Assembly (NCBI RefSeq): GCF_026012015.1
Contig: NZ_BRXR01000001.1
Location: 2,381,501 to 2,445,500, forward strand
Length of the DNA stretch: 64,000 nucleotides
Reading direction: 5' to 3'
Source: Clostridium omnivorum
GTDB lineage: Bacteria; Bacillota; Clostridia; Clostridiales; Clostridiaceae
A program made the position numbers and the translations under genes. Positions 17,505-25,503 of the stretch are shown here, one piece after another (the first letter of the stretch is position 1; the number at the start of each line of letters is the position of its first letter). Under the pieces are notes generated by a model that saw only the letters and a list, made by a program, of their open reading frames with translations, did not search any database and was not told the origin of the DNA.

Positions 17505-17776
17505 ACATCGTGCACCACGAGTCGGCAATTAACCTACCAGCGCTTCTAATCCAGTTAGCTCAAACCAAGTTTATCCATGGCAAACAAAAGTGTTCACTTA
17601 CCGCTGCTTCCTTCCGGACCTGACGGAATTCATGAGCTTTTGCTCCAGGGGACTAAGTTCTCAACACTTCTTTGATTAGGCCAACCTGACAAGATAAAGC
17701 CTATTCGAGGAATTCGATCCTGCTATAGCGGATTGCAGGTTACAGGGCACCGCTAGCTCCCCATCTAGCACGAAGA
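17505..17776 (-). ncRNA. ffs: Signal recognition particle RNA (large, Bacillus/Clostridium type)
   Basis: The RNA core of the signal recognition particle, which binds Ffh and targets proteins to the membrane. Read on the minus strand, the domain IV hairpin contains the hallmark GGTCCGGAAGGAAGCAGCGG near 17600-17620, and the Alu-domain sequence GTGCCCTGTAACC lies near 17745. The ends pair (TCGTGC with GCACGA, 17508-17513 and 17768-17773), giving an RNA of about 265-270 bases, the long form expected in Firmicutes. It is downstream of tRNA-Ser on the same strand. Ends are estimated from the terminal pairing. Confidence 0.95.
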
Positions 17777-17802
17777 TAATTTTATTTAGGAACACTGTTC
17801 CT

Positions 17803-17894
17803 TGGCGGAGAGAATGGGATTCGAACCCATGCTACGGGATACCCGTACTAACGGTTTAGCAAACCGTCCTCTTTAGCCACTTGAGTATCTCTCC
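17803..17894 (-). tRNA. tRNA-Ser (anticodon GCT)
   Basis: On the minus strand the sequence starts GGAGAGATACTC and ends TCTCTCCGCCA with an encoded CCA. The anticodon stem-loop ACGGTTTGCTAAACCGT gives anticodon GCT, reading AGC/AGU. A long variable arm (TAGTACGGGTATCCCGTA) and the T loop GGTTCGAATCC identify a class II serine tRNA of 92 bases. Confidence 0.97.
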
Positions 17895-17924
17895 ATAAAA
17901 ATAATTGAGTATATTAACTCATAG

Positions 17925-17979
17925 AGCAGGCAGTTAACCAGCTTAAGGTTGTTAGCTTTAAGTAACTGTTTCCCCTGCT
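17925..17979 (-). other. Compound hairpin upstream of tRNA-Ser
   Basis: Three nested stems are visible: AGCAGG/CCTGCT, CAGTTA/TAACTG and CTTAA/TTAAG. The structure lies 30 bases upstream of the tRNA and has no T run. It could be a processing signal of the tRNA-SRP RNA transcript or an unrelated palindrome. Confidence 0.4.
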
Positions 17980-18085
17980 GGAATTACATAATATCATACA
18001 TAACTTAAGCATACAAGTGTAGTGTTTATGGCAATTCATAATGAATGTGGAAAGTATTTTGGAATATTATTAAAGTTTTTAGAAG

Positions 18086-18135
18086 TAAAAAAGTACACCT
18101 CAAAATGCTATAGCGTTAACATTTGGGGTGCACTA
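18086..18135 (-). terminator. Intrinsic terminator of the penicillin-binding protein gene
   Basis: On the minus strand GTGCACCCCAAATG pairs with CATTTTGAGGTGTAC across a 12-base loop and is followed by a TTTTTTACTT tract. Confidence 0.9.
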
Positions 18136-18152
18136 AAAAGTATTTTCTTATA

Positions 18153-20015
18153 TTAATGTTTTATAGTCTTAGGATCTATTTGGGTATTGTTAACTGGAAC
18201 ATTCTTAGGTGCTTCCATTTTTCCCTGTACTATCAAATAGTTAAAGATTTCATCAAAGAGATCTTTTGCTGCTGGAGCTGCAGTTTGTCCAGCGTAATAT
18301 TTTGATTCATCAGGTTCATCTACAGTAATAACCATAGATATTTTAGGGTTGTCCACTGGAGCCATACCTGCGAAGGAAGAGATATACTTACCAGCTGCAT
18401 AGGTGCCGTTTTCTACATTAACCTTCTGAGCTGTACCAGTTTTACCGCCTATTCTATAGCCTGGTATATAAGCAGGCAGACCAACACCTTTAGTAACAAC
18501 TTCTTCCAGGTTAAGTTTTAATTGATCTGTTAAGCTCTTATCAACTACAGTTTTCTTTCCGAAGTCTGTAAACTTTCTTTCTACTTTATTGTTGTTATTT
18601 TCATCTGTATAGGATATTTCTTTCATAATGTGAGGTCTAATCCAAGTACCACCATTAGCAATGGCATTAAAAGCCGCCATATATTGAACTTGAGTTACAG
18701 ATATACTTTGTCCAAATGCAAAGGTAGCAAGTTCTACAGGACCTATTTTATCTGGTGATAATACTATACCAGAGGCTTCACCTGGCAAATCAATTCCAGT
18801 CTTTTGACCAAAGCCCATCTTTTTTGTAAAGTCTACAAGATTTTGTTTTCCAAGCTTAGCACCTAGTTCCATGAAACCAACATTACAGGAATTATCAAGA
18901 ATTTGAGCAAAGGTTTCAGTGCCGTGACCGGCTGGTTCCCAGCATCTAATAGGGTTAGTGCCTTTAGCCACCTGCAGACTTCCATTACAAACATATTTAT
19001 CATTTATACCAATCCCAGTTTCTATAGCAGTAGCAGCAGTTATAACTTTGAATATAGAACCAGGTTCAAAGGTGTTTTGCACTGAATTGTTTTTCCACAG
19101 GTTTAATATTTCAGCAGAACTCTTTCCAGCAGGAGAAGGGTCGTTTAAATTATAATCAGGCTTGCTAGTCATAGCTAAAATTTCTCCATTGTTTGGATCC
19201 ATAACCATGATACTTACAGCTTTTGCTTTATTATCAGTAAGGGCTTTTTGAGCCACTTTTTCTGCATAGTTTTGGATTGTGGAATCAATAGTAAGGACAA
19301 CATTCTTACCATCCACTGGCTTAGTATACATGGACTCTTCGTAAGGGAGCTGATTGCTCTTGCTATCAGTTTCATATATTTTTCTGCCAGCTATTCCGGT
19401 TAGGTCCTTATTGTAATACAGTTCAACTCCTGAAAGTCCTACTCCATCCACATTAGTATGTCCAATTACTTGAGACAAGAAATTATCATTTGGATAAAAT
19501 CTTTTAGTGTCTGAGGAAATTATAATTCCTCTAAGTTTTAGGGCTTTTATTTTATCAATTTCAGGTTTTTCAACTCTTCGTTTTAATATAGCAGATCCAG
19601 CTGGAAGACCACTTTTTAGAGTAGAATTCAAGATTTTTGAAACATCTTCAGTTTTCATGTTAAGTATTTGAGCCAGCTGTGGAGCAAGCTCGTCCATAGT
19701 CATAGGACTCTTTTGCTTCTTTTCATTGCTTTTTAAGGTATCTCTCAGAGTATTTAAATCTAAGTCAATTCTATAAACGTCGGCACTTACTGCTAGTTCC
19801 ATGCCGTTTGTATCTAATATTTTTCCCCTTCTTGCATTTATTTTAATTTCACTAGTTTGCTGTTCAGCAGCTATAGCTTTATATTCTGATGATTTGAATA
19901 ACATAAGGTACCCTATTCGTAAAAATAAACCTATGAAAAAACAAGAAATAACTAAACATACCGATATAGCCTTAAATTTTTTTGCTGATTTTTTTGTAAG
20001 CTTTTTTTTACCCAA
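18153..20015 (-). CDS. Class B penicillin-binding protein, SpoVD/FtsI-like transpeptidase
   Basis: A membrane-anchored D,D-transpeptidase that cross-links peptidoglycan at division or in spore cortex formation. The 620 residues comprise a basic N-terminus, one membrane helix (about 17-38), a dimerisation domain, and the transpeptidase domain with SxxK in EPGSIFKV (about Ser320), SxN in DNSCN and KTGT in GGKTGTAQK. No PASTA domain is present, unlike SpoVD of Bacillus. The start is taken as TTG at 20015, 7 bases after AAAGGAG; a longer frame from ATG 20093 would merely translate the structured element. Two tandem copies of that element form the leader. SpoVD or a vegetative PBP2 are both possible. 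Confidence 0.9.
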   Translation of the reverse strand: MGKKKLTKKSAKKFKAISVCLVISCFFIGLFLRIGYLMLFKSSEYKAIAAEQQTSEIKINARRGKILDTNGMELAVSADVYRIDLDLNTLRDTLKSNEKKQKSPMTMDELAPQLAQILNMKTEDVSKILNSTLKSGLPAGSAILKRRVEKPEIDKIKALKLRGIIISSDTKRFYPNDNFLSQVIGHTNVDGVGLSGVELYYNKDLTGIAGRKIYETDSKSNQLPYEESMYTKPVDGKNVVLTIDSTIQNYAEKVAQKALTDNKAKAVSIMVMDPNNGEILAMTSKPDYNLNDPSPAGKSSAEILNLWKNNSVQNTFEPGSIFKVITAATAIETGIGINDKYVCNGSLQVAKGTNPIRCWEPAGHGTETFAQILDNSCNVGFMELGAKLGKQNLVDFTKKMGFGQKTGIDLPGEASGIVLSPDKIGPVELATFAFGQSISVTQVQYMAAFNAIANGGTWIRPHIMKEISYTDENNNNKVERKFTDFGKKTVVDKSLTDQLKLNLEEVVTKGVGLPAYIPGYRIGGKTGTAQKVNVENGTYAAGKYISSFAGMAPVDNPKISMVITVDEPDESKYYAGQTAAPAAKDLFDEIFNYLIVQGKMEAPKNVPVNNTQIDPKTIKH

Positions 20016-20106
20016 GATATTTCTCCTTTCACTGGTCACAAGTGGCAATCTATTCTTGTCGGTTCCCACCGACAGGTGCCCGTAAAAGTCCATTTAGGAC
20101 TTTTTT
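20016..20106 (-). promoter_or_regulatory. Structured SD-bearing element, copy B1 (proximal)
   Basis: On the minus strand: a hairpin AAAAGTCC-TAAAT-GGACTTTT, then ACGGGCACCT, a second hairpin GTCGGT-GGGA-ACCGAC with a GNRA loop, then AGAATAGATTGCC closing a partly paired outer stem (GGCA/TGCC), then CTTGTGACCAGTGAAAGGAG, which is the ribosome binding site of the penicillin-binding protein. It directly follows copy B2. The P2 stem differs from B2 (GTCGGT/ACCGAC against GCCGGT/ACCGGC) while keeping pairing. Confidence 0.75.
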
Positions 20107-20190
20107 CTCTTTTCACTCGAAACACTGGGTAACTTATTCGTGCCGGTTCCACCGGCAAGTTACCCGTAAAAGTCCATTTAGGACTTTTAC
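20101..20190 (-). promoter_or_regulatory. Structured SD-bearing element, copy B2 (distal)
   Basis: On the minus strand: a perfect ten-pair hairpin GTAAAAGTCC-TAAAT-GGACTTTTAC (20190-20166), then GGGTAACTT and AAGTTACCC forming a nine-pair outer stem, enclosing GCCGGT-GGA-ACCGGC, then CAGTGTTTCGAGTGAAAAGAG, a weakened Shine-Dalgarno-like end not followed by a start codon. This is the best-formed outer stem of the four copies. Confidence 0.75.
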
Positions 20191-20543
20191 CTCCTTGTAT
20201 AGAACATACTGTTCATAAAGATATAAAGCCTTAGCATTATAAAATAATTCATTCTAAAATTTTACACTTAAGTTTTAGTATCATTAAAAAATAAATAATA
20301 CTATGATTATATATAATACCATTTATTTATAATAATTTCGATAAGCAGATATTATATTTTTAAAATTTATTAGTTTTAATTGCAAATTAATCTATATTAA
20401 TATATAAGCGAAAATATTTATTTTCTGCATCTCCATTTGACATTTATTGAATTCTCGTGTGGGGAGTATTGTAAAACGATTTTTCTTAACAGAAGCTGTT
20501 TTCTTGGTATAATTTATGTAAGATGTAAATAGGGGATGAGAAA
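20191..20543. promoter_or_regulatory. AT-rich divergent intergenic region with promoter
   Basis: This stretch separates the penicillin-binding protein leader (minus) from the gene at 20544 (plus). TTAACA (20486-20491), a 16-base spacer and TATAAT (20508-20513) are a plausible plus-strand promoter. The rest is very AT-rich; no gene or RNA was recognised. Confidence 0.5.
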
Positions 20544-22043
20544 ATGGACTTACACAAGTTAGATGTTGTTTTAAAAATGGATGAAAAGAGTTATAAAATA
20601 GATATAGATTTGCAGAATAGTGTAAGGGATTATATATTAAATAATATTAAACTAATAATAGATGAAAGTTCTAATACTTTGAATATTTCACTATTGAATT
20701 GCAGTGAGAAAGAAGCGTGCTTAAATAGCCTTAGTATTCATTTAGCCACATTTAATTTTGACCATAATGCTGCTTGTGTTTTAAACAATGAAGACCCTTC
20801 AAAAAAAATAGAGTTTCAACCTTTGGAGGAAAGTAAATCCGCAAAAGAATTTATTTCATACCTGTTTGGAATGATATTGGAGGAAGAGTTCTCAAACAAC
20901 TACCTCTTTGCTTTTTTATGCAGTCATACTTCCAAAGTATGTATAAAGTACATAATAAAGGGAAATCATGTTAAAGTATATGCTGAATACGTTTTTGGGG
21001 TTCATAAGCTGCTTCCAAATGAAAAGTTAAAACTAGATACTCTGTACATAACAGAAGGAAATGATCCGTTTCATTCCTTCAATAAATATATGGATGCTAT
21101 TGCTGAAAATTATGAACTTAATAAATTGACAAGGCAAAATACTAAAAAAGTAATTGAAGAGGACAATAATGATAAATATAATTTTTTGTTTACAAAAAAA
21201 CCTTGCAGTTATTCAATAAAAATAAATGGTAAACCCATAAGTATAAAGGTTGATAAGGAAAAGTTGTACCCAATAGATATATCTACTAAGGATGGAAAGC
21301 TCATAATCTTTGAAAGGGTGCAGCAGTTAAAGGAAAAGGACAGCAATAATGTTCATATTGAGCATGTTAGTAGTTATTTAGAGGGGCTTTTAGAGTTGAA
21401 AATATTAAATTCATATTTTCAGTTAAATAGCTTATTGTTAGAACTTAAAAGTGTGTTTGAAGGGATTACATTTTCCTTTGGCAAATGTCCATTAGGAATG
21501 GCTATAGGAAACAATGTAATTTTGCAGCAGGAGCTGGAGCTTAGCAGAAAGCAGGGAATATTTAAAAAGTTTTCAAAAAGAAAAGAAAAGTACTATTTAA
21601 ATTATAATTTCATAATGAAAATGATGCTTAAAAGGTCCATATTAGATTACAAAACTAAATTTAATATAAAAAATACTAAGGTAAGAGCTTTGCTGGAAAC
21701 CATAACTGGTGATTTAGCTACCAAAATTGACACAGATAGCCAACTGAGAAGTATAAGTAAGGATATTGATAGCAAGTTCGGGGTAATACCCTATTTTCAA
21801 AGCGAGGATATATTTGGATTTGTCACAAAAGGCAAAGAGGCAATATATATGGCTGTTTTTAACCTTTCAGAAAATCCTGTAAAATTTTACTGTGATTTAT
21901 CCACCAAAATGGATCAAATTGATTTGGACGGAGTAGTTAATGAAGTATTTACGGATACGGACTATCTAGTTTCTAATGGGAAATTATATATTAGAAATTT
22001 TCCTGCTATGGACTGCTGCTTATTTAAAAAGTCAATTGTTTAG
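20544..22043 (+). CDS. Unknown protein with glycosidase-like flanking regions
   Basis: A 499-residue cytosolic protein without signal peptide. NDPFHSFNKYMDAIAENYEL near residue 175 resembles the DPFxxFxxYxxA segment of GH36-type alpha-galactosidases, and the last 90 residues (IYMAVFNLSENPVKFYCDLS onward) resemble the C-terminal beta-sandwich that ends many glycosidases. The stretch between lacks recognisable Asp-containing catalytic motifs and is much shorter than a full TIM barrel. It may be a decayed or repurposed glycosidase relative, or an unrelated protein. The start is ATG with AGGGGATGAG upstream. It has its own promoter and no close operon partner. Confidence 0.55.
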   Translation: MDLHKLDVVLKMDEKSYKIDIDLQNSVRDYILNNIKLIIDESSNTLNISLLNCSEKEACLNSLSIHLATFNFDHNAACVLNNEDPSKKIEFQPLEESKSAKEFISYLFGMILEEEFSNNYLFAFLCSHTSKVCIKYIIKGNHVKVYAEYVFGVHKLLPNEKLKLDTLYITEGNDPFHSFNKYMDAIAENYELNKLTRQNTKKVIEEDNNDKYNFLFTKKPCSYSIKINGKPISIKVDKEKLYPIDISTKDGKLIIFERVQQLKEKDSNNVHIEHVSSYLEGLLELKILNSYFQLNSLLLELKSVFEGITFSFGKCPLGMAIGNNVILQQELELSRKQGIFKKFSKRKEKYYLNYNFIMKMMLKRSILDYKTKFNIKNTKVRALLETITGDLATKIDTDSQLRSISKDIDSKFGVIPYFQSEDIFGFVTKGKEAIYMAVFNLSENPVKFYCDLSTKMDQIDLDGVVNEVFTDTDYLVSNGKLYIRNFPAMDCCLFKKSIV

Positions 22044-22121
22044 ATAAATTTTAAGTTTGTGGAATTTATTGTATGCATATGATATAATTGTATTTCAAGA
22101 TTTGTTGTAGGGGGCGAAAAC

Positions 22122-22526
22122 ATGATTAGAATTAATATCACCATCATCATTGGAGCATTATTAGCTATAGTTAGTGCTGTTCTGCTTGTAAAAAATGTTC
22201 TTATAAGCTATAAGCTAAGTGATAATGGCATAAAGAACTTCGTTTGGGCTGTACTCATTGTGGCCTGCATTTTGTGCAGCGTAACAGGTGTAGTTCAAGG
22301 ACTAGGGGCGCAGTCCGTATATGAAGATGCTATGAATTCACAGGGCTACTTTAGAGATATGTATTATCGACATATAAATATAGGGACTAGGGCTACTATT
22401 TCAGCATGTGTCCTTTTTGTGCTTGAACGTATTTATTTTAATAGAATGAAAGAGTATATGAATATGAAAGTAAAAAATCGTAAGGATGCTTGGAATCTAG
22501 ATGAGATAACTAATGATATGAAGTAG
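22122..22526 (+). CDS. Hypothetical membrane protein, three helices
   Basis: A 134-residue protein with hydrophobic segments near residues 5-25, 42-63 and 88-106 and a basic C-terminus. No family was recognised. The start is ATG with GTAGGGGGCG upstream, and TATAAT at 22083-22088 is a likely -10 box. The stop codon is only 5 bases before the -35 box of the leader promoter for the MutS2-like gene. No function can be proposed. Confidence 0.65.
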   Translation: MIRINITIIIGALLAIVSAVLLVKNVLISYKLSDNGIKNFVWAVLIVACILCSVTGVVQGLGAQSVYEDAMNSQGYFRDMYYRHINIGTRATISACVLFVLERIYFNRMKEYMNMKVKNRKDAWNLDEITNDMK

Positions 22527-22530
22527 TATA

Positions 22531-22559
22531 TTGCATGTTAGTATGCTTTGTATTATAAT
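22531..22559 (+). promoter_or_regulatory. Strong sigma-A promoter for the MutS2-like leader
   Basis: TTGCAT (22531-22536), a 17-base spacer and TATAAT (22554-22559). The expected transcript start is near 22566, about 360 bases before the MutS2-like start codon. Confidence 0.72.
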
Positions 22560-22565
22560 ATTGTT

Positions 22566-22862
22566 AAATTTACAAATAAAGGAGCTTGTTTTATGAGTGA
22601 GGTTGTTCTTAACTAACCAATTTAATATTGGAGTCTTAAAATCTTAAAAAGCCTAATGTAATTAGGTCTATTTGTTATGGGGTTTTTAAGACGAAGCTAG
22701 GAACACGGATAAGCAAATTCCTTTTATAGTTAGTTAAACATTGCCGTGCTTGTGCACGGCTTTTTATGTCTAAAACTATATACTTTTTGTGGTATAGTTT
22801 TTTCATAAAGCTAAGGGGATTAATTAAAGCTGCAGGGAACTTGTGTTCACTGCGGCTTTTTA
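22566..22862 (+). promoter_or_regulatory. Candidate leader attenuator with three terminator-like hairpins
   Basis: The leader pairs TTAACTAAC (22609-22617) with GTTAGTTAA (22729-22737) and TTTTAAGAC (22684-22692) with GTCTTAAAA (22633-22641), with small hairpins CCAAT-ATTGG (22617-22631) and CCTAAT-ATTAGG (22652-22666) inside. Next come three hairpins followed by T runs: GCCGTGC-GCACGGC (22743-22766), AAAACTATA-TATAGTTTT (22772-22804) and AAGCTGCAG-CTGCGGCTT (22827-22862). CACGG (22704-22708) could pair with CCGTG (22744-22748) and break the first terminator. A leader ORF overlaps the first long-range stem. No known riboswitch family was recognised. Confidence 0.65.
22593..22616 (+). CDS. Seven-codon leader peptide MSEVVLN
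   Basis: AAAGGAG (22578-22584) lies 8 bases before an ATG that opens a frame of seven codons ending in TAA. The last codons and the stop form the 5' arm of the long-range stem 22609-22617/22729-22737, so a ribosome here would open that stem. This geometry is that of leader peptides that sense ribosome stalling. It is too short to judge by coding statistics, so the claim rests on the ribosome binding site and position. Confidence 0.55.
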   Translation: MSEVVLN

Positions 22863-22926
22863 TATTTATGAATGTTTCTAGGTTCTTGACTCCATCAAAC
22901 TAAGAAATCATGGAGGAGAATAGAAA

Positions 22927-24867
22927 ATGAATAAGGAAACTATTAAAATTCTTGAGTACAATAAAATATTAGAAGCCTTGAAAGGGTATGCATTGTCAGA
23001 AATGGCAAAGGAGAGAATTGAGGCATTAGAACCTATGGTAGATATAAATGCAATTGAAAAGCAGCTTAGGGAAACTACAGAGGCTAGGGCTATTATAGAT
23101 AGAAGTTCAAGTGTACCACTCCATAGTCTTTCAGGAATTAAGAAAATTAAAGAAAAGCTAGGTAAGGGGTCAAATCTTCTTCCAGAGGAGCTTGAAGCAA
23201 TAAGTACACTTTTAAGGGAAGGCAAAAGGCTTAAAATATTTATGGAAGATAAGGCTTTTGAAGCTCCCATGGTAAGTACCTATGCCCAATCAATATATGA
23301 ACTTACAGATTTAACTGAGGAGATAGATAGGTGCATTTTTAGGGGAAGAGTAGAGGATAAAGCCAGCGGTGAACTGTGCAAGCTTAGAAAAAAGATTGCT
23401 GTACTGGAGGATAGAATAAAGACTAAGCTTGATAGTGTTCTAAGAAATCCAAAGTATAGAGACTACCTTCAAGACAATCTTGTAAGCATGAGAAATGGAA
23501 GATATGTAATACCAGTAAAAAGTCAATATAAGCACAATCTTCAAGGAAGTGTCCAGGATATGTCAACCAGCGGTTCTACAGTATTTATAGAGCCTGAACA
23601 GGTTAAAAAGGCTCAGGATGAACTTAATATTGCTAGAATTGAGGAGGAAAAAGAAGTATATAAAATTCTTTCTAGCTTAACTGTAATGGTAGAAAGCAGT
23701 GAACGAGAATTATCCATCAACATTGAAACTATGGCTAATTATGATTTTATATTTGCTAAAGCAAAGTACAGCAAGACTATAGATGGAAGAGCCGTAAAAC
23801 TGAATACAAATAAATATATATGCATTAATAGCGGACGACATCCTCTTTTAGGAAGAAGTGCAGTTCCTCTAGATTTTAATATTGGAAATGGTTATAGAAG
23901 CTTAGTTATTACAGGCCCGAATACAGGCGGCAAAACCGTAGTGTTAAAAACAGTTGGATTATTAACTATGATGGTTCAATCCGGGCTTCATGTATCAGTA
24001 GGAGAAGGTTCTGAATTTGCTATATTTGCAGATATACTAGCAGATATAGGGGATGGTCAGAGTATTGAACAGAGTTTGAGTACCTTTTCCTCGCACATTA
24101 AAAATATTATAAGCATAATAAATTGTTCTGATCCTTACACTCTGGTAATTATAGATGAAGTAGGCTCAGGTACTGACCCTGCTGAAGGTATGGGTATTGC
24201 AACTGCAGTTTTAGAGGACATTTATAAGAGGGGAGCAACCTTGCTTGCTACTACTCACTATAGCGAGATAAAAGAATTCGCAGAAGCTAGTGAAGGCTTC
24301 AAGAATGGATGTATGGAATTTGATATAAATACCTTAAAACCTTTATATAGACTAAAGATAGGAGAGCCAGGGGAGAGTAATGCGCTATATATTGCACTAA
24401 GACTCGGCATGGATAAGAATCTAATAGAGAGAGCTCACCAGATTACCTACAAGGAATTTAAGGAATATGATGAGTATAAGCCGCTGGCAGAAGTAGTAGA
24501 AACTAAACCTGATTTGCAGCATGAGGAAATGATAAAAAAACTGGAGTCGGCAAGTAAATATGAAGCTTTAGCAAGGGAACAAAAGAAAAAAGGCAGCTTT
24601 AATATAGGTGACTGTGTGTATATAAGCACTATGGATAGAACAGGTATTGTATGTGAACTTCAAAATGGCAAAGGTGAAGTAGGGGTTATGGTAATGAAGA
24701 AAAAGTTTAAAATTAACCATAAGAGATTGTCCTTATATATAGAAGGAGAAGAACTTTATCCCGAGGACTATGATTTTGATATAGTTTTTGAAAGTGTGGA
24801 AAATAGAAAAAAGAACAAAATTATGAATAAAAGGCATGTGGAAGGAATGGAAATAAAAAAAGATTAA
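22927..24867 (+). CDS. MutS2-like ATPase lacking the Smr domain
   Basis: A 646-residue MutS-family ATPase. The core (about 1-300) and the ATPase domain (about 300-520) match MutS2: Walker A TGPNTGGKTVVLKTVGLL near residue 334, DIGDGQSIEQSLSTFSSH near 380, Walker B LVIIDEVGSGTDPAEGMG near 405 and ATTHYSEIK near 440. After the ATPase there is only a short coiled segment and a KOW-like piece (FNIGDCVYISTMDRTGIV near 560); the C-terminal Smr nuclease domain of the usual 780-residue MutS2 is absent. MutS2 of Bacillus (also named RqcU) acts on collided ribosomes. A short paralogue behind a leader ORF could have a related role, by inference. ATG follows TGGAGGAG. Confidence 0.88.
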   Translation: MNKETIKILEYNKILEALKGYALSEMAKERIEALEPMVDINAIEKQLRETTEARAIIDRSSSVPLHSLSGIKKIKEKLGKGSNLLPEELEAISTLLREGKRLKIFMEDKAFEAPMVSTYAQSIYELTDLTEEIDRCIFRGRVEDKASGELCKLRKKIAVLEDRIKTKLDSVLRNPKYRDYLQDNLVSMRNGRYVIPVKSQYKHNLQGSVQDMSTSGSTVFIEPEQVKKAQDELNIARIEEEKEVYKILSSLTVMVESSERELSINIETMANYDFIFAKAKYSKTIDGRAVKLNTNKYICINSGRHPLLGRSAVPLDFNIGNGYRSLVITGPNTGGKTVVLKTVGLLTMMVQSGLHVSVGEGSEFAIFADILADIGDGQSIEQSLSTFSSHIKNIISIINCSDPYTLVIIDEVGSGTDPAEGMGIATAVLEDIYKRGATLLATTHYSEIKEFAEASEGFKNGCMEFDINTLKPLYRLKIGEPGESNALYIALRLGMDKNLIERAHQITYKEFKEYDEYKPLAEVVETKPDLQHEEMIKKLESASKYEALAREQKKKGSFNIGDCVYISTMDRTGIVCELQNGKGEVGVMVMKKKFKINHKRLSLYIEGEELYPEDYDFDIVFESVENRKKNKIMNKRHVEGMEIKKD

Positions 24868-24953
24868 AAGAAAGGGTAAATTTTTAAAATACTGCATACC
24901 TACTTAGTGTAAGGGCTGAAGATAAAAGTTCAGCACAAAAAGGAGGTATTATT

Positions 24954-25178
24954 ATGGCAGCAAAATCAACCAAAGTCCTAAGTTCCGTAGTGTTAAAAAT
25001 TAAGACTGGTATCAACGCAAAAGGAGAGAATATCCTTAAGACTGTTAGATACTCAAAGGTAAAGGTAACTGCTTCAGACGAGGATGTTTTAGCAGTAGGA
25101 ACTGCAATTGGCACACTTCTGGCATATCCGCTTCAAGAAGTTGTCAGAGAAGATCAAAATATTATCATAAATGAATAG
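24954..25178 (+). CDS. DUF1659 family protein
   Basis: A 74-residue protein matching the small DUF1659 family of Firmicutes; the core GENILKTVRYSKVKVTASDE and the hydrophobic DVLAVGTAIGTLL are typical. The function is unknown. AAGGAGG lies 9 bases before the ATG. It is followed after 13 bp by a DUF2922 gene; the two families are usually paired. A small hairpin GCTGAA-TTCAGC (24914-24933) precedes it. Confidence 0.88.
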   Translation: MAAKSTKVLSSVVLKIKTGINAKGENILKTVRYSKVKVTASDEDVLAVGTAIGTLLAYPLQEVVREDQNIIINE

Positions 25179-25191
25179 GAGTGTGATTTAG

Positions 25192-25413
25192 ATGGCAGAT
25201 AAGAGTTTAATGATGAGCTTTATGAATGAGCAAGGGAAAAAGGTATCCATAAGAGTAGATGGGGTAAAGGACGGTGTGACTCAAGCTGAAATTTCAGCAG
25301 CTATGGATGCAATAATAGCAAAAAACATCTTTGAAACTGCTGGTGGAGATTTGAAAATAAAGGACTCAGCTCAAATAGTTGAGAAAACAGTAGAAAAAAT
25401 AGCAGTTAAATAA
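25192..25413 (+). CDS. DUF2922 family protein
   Basis: A 73-residue protein of the DUF2922 family, partner of the DUF1659 protein encoded just upstream. The pattern SLMMSFMNEQGKKVSIRVDG and TQAEISAAMDAIIAKNIF is typical. The function is unknown; both are small, likely cytosolic proteins. ATG follows AGGAGTGTG. A terminator closes the pair. Confidence 0.88.
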   Translation: MADKSLMMSFMNEQGKKVSIRVDGVKDGVTQAEISAAMDAIIAKNIFETAGGDLKIKDSAQIVEKTVEKIAVK

Positions 25414-25431
25414 TAAAAAAGCAGCTTAATG

Positions 25432-25476
25432 AAAAGCCTTCAAAGGTTAAATATATTTAATCTTTGGGGGCTTTTC
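25432..25476 (+). terminator. Intrinsic terminator of the DUF1659/DUF2922 pair
   Basis: Twenty-base arms (25432-25451 and 25456-25475) pair with a few G-T wobbles and end in CTTTTCT. Confidence 0.82.
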
Positions 25477-25503
25477 TAAAAAGGTGCTTTATTTATATTT
25501 AAA

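Noticed and set aside
20016-20093. In-frame extension of the penicillin-binding protein to an ATG at 20093
   Set aside because: The extra 26 codons translate the structured element B1, and a proper ribosome binding site precedes TTG 20015.
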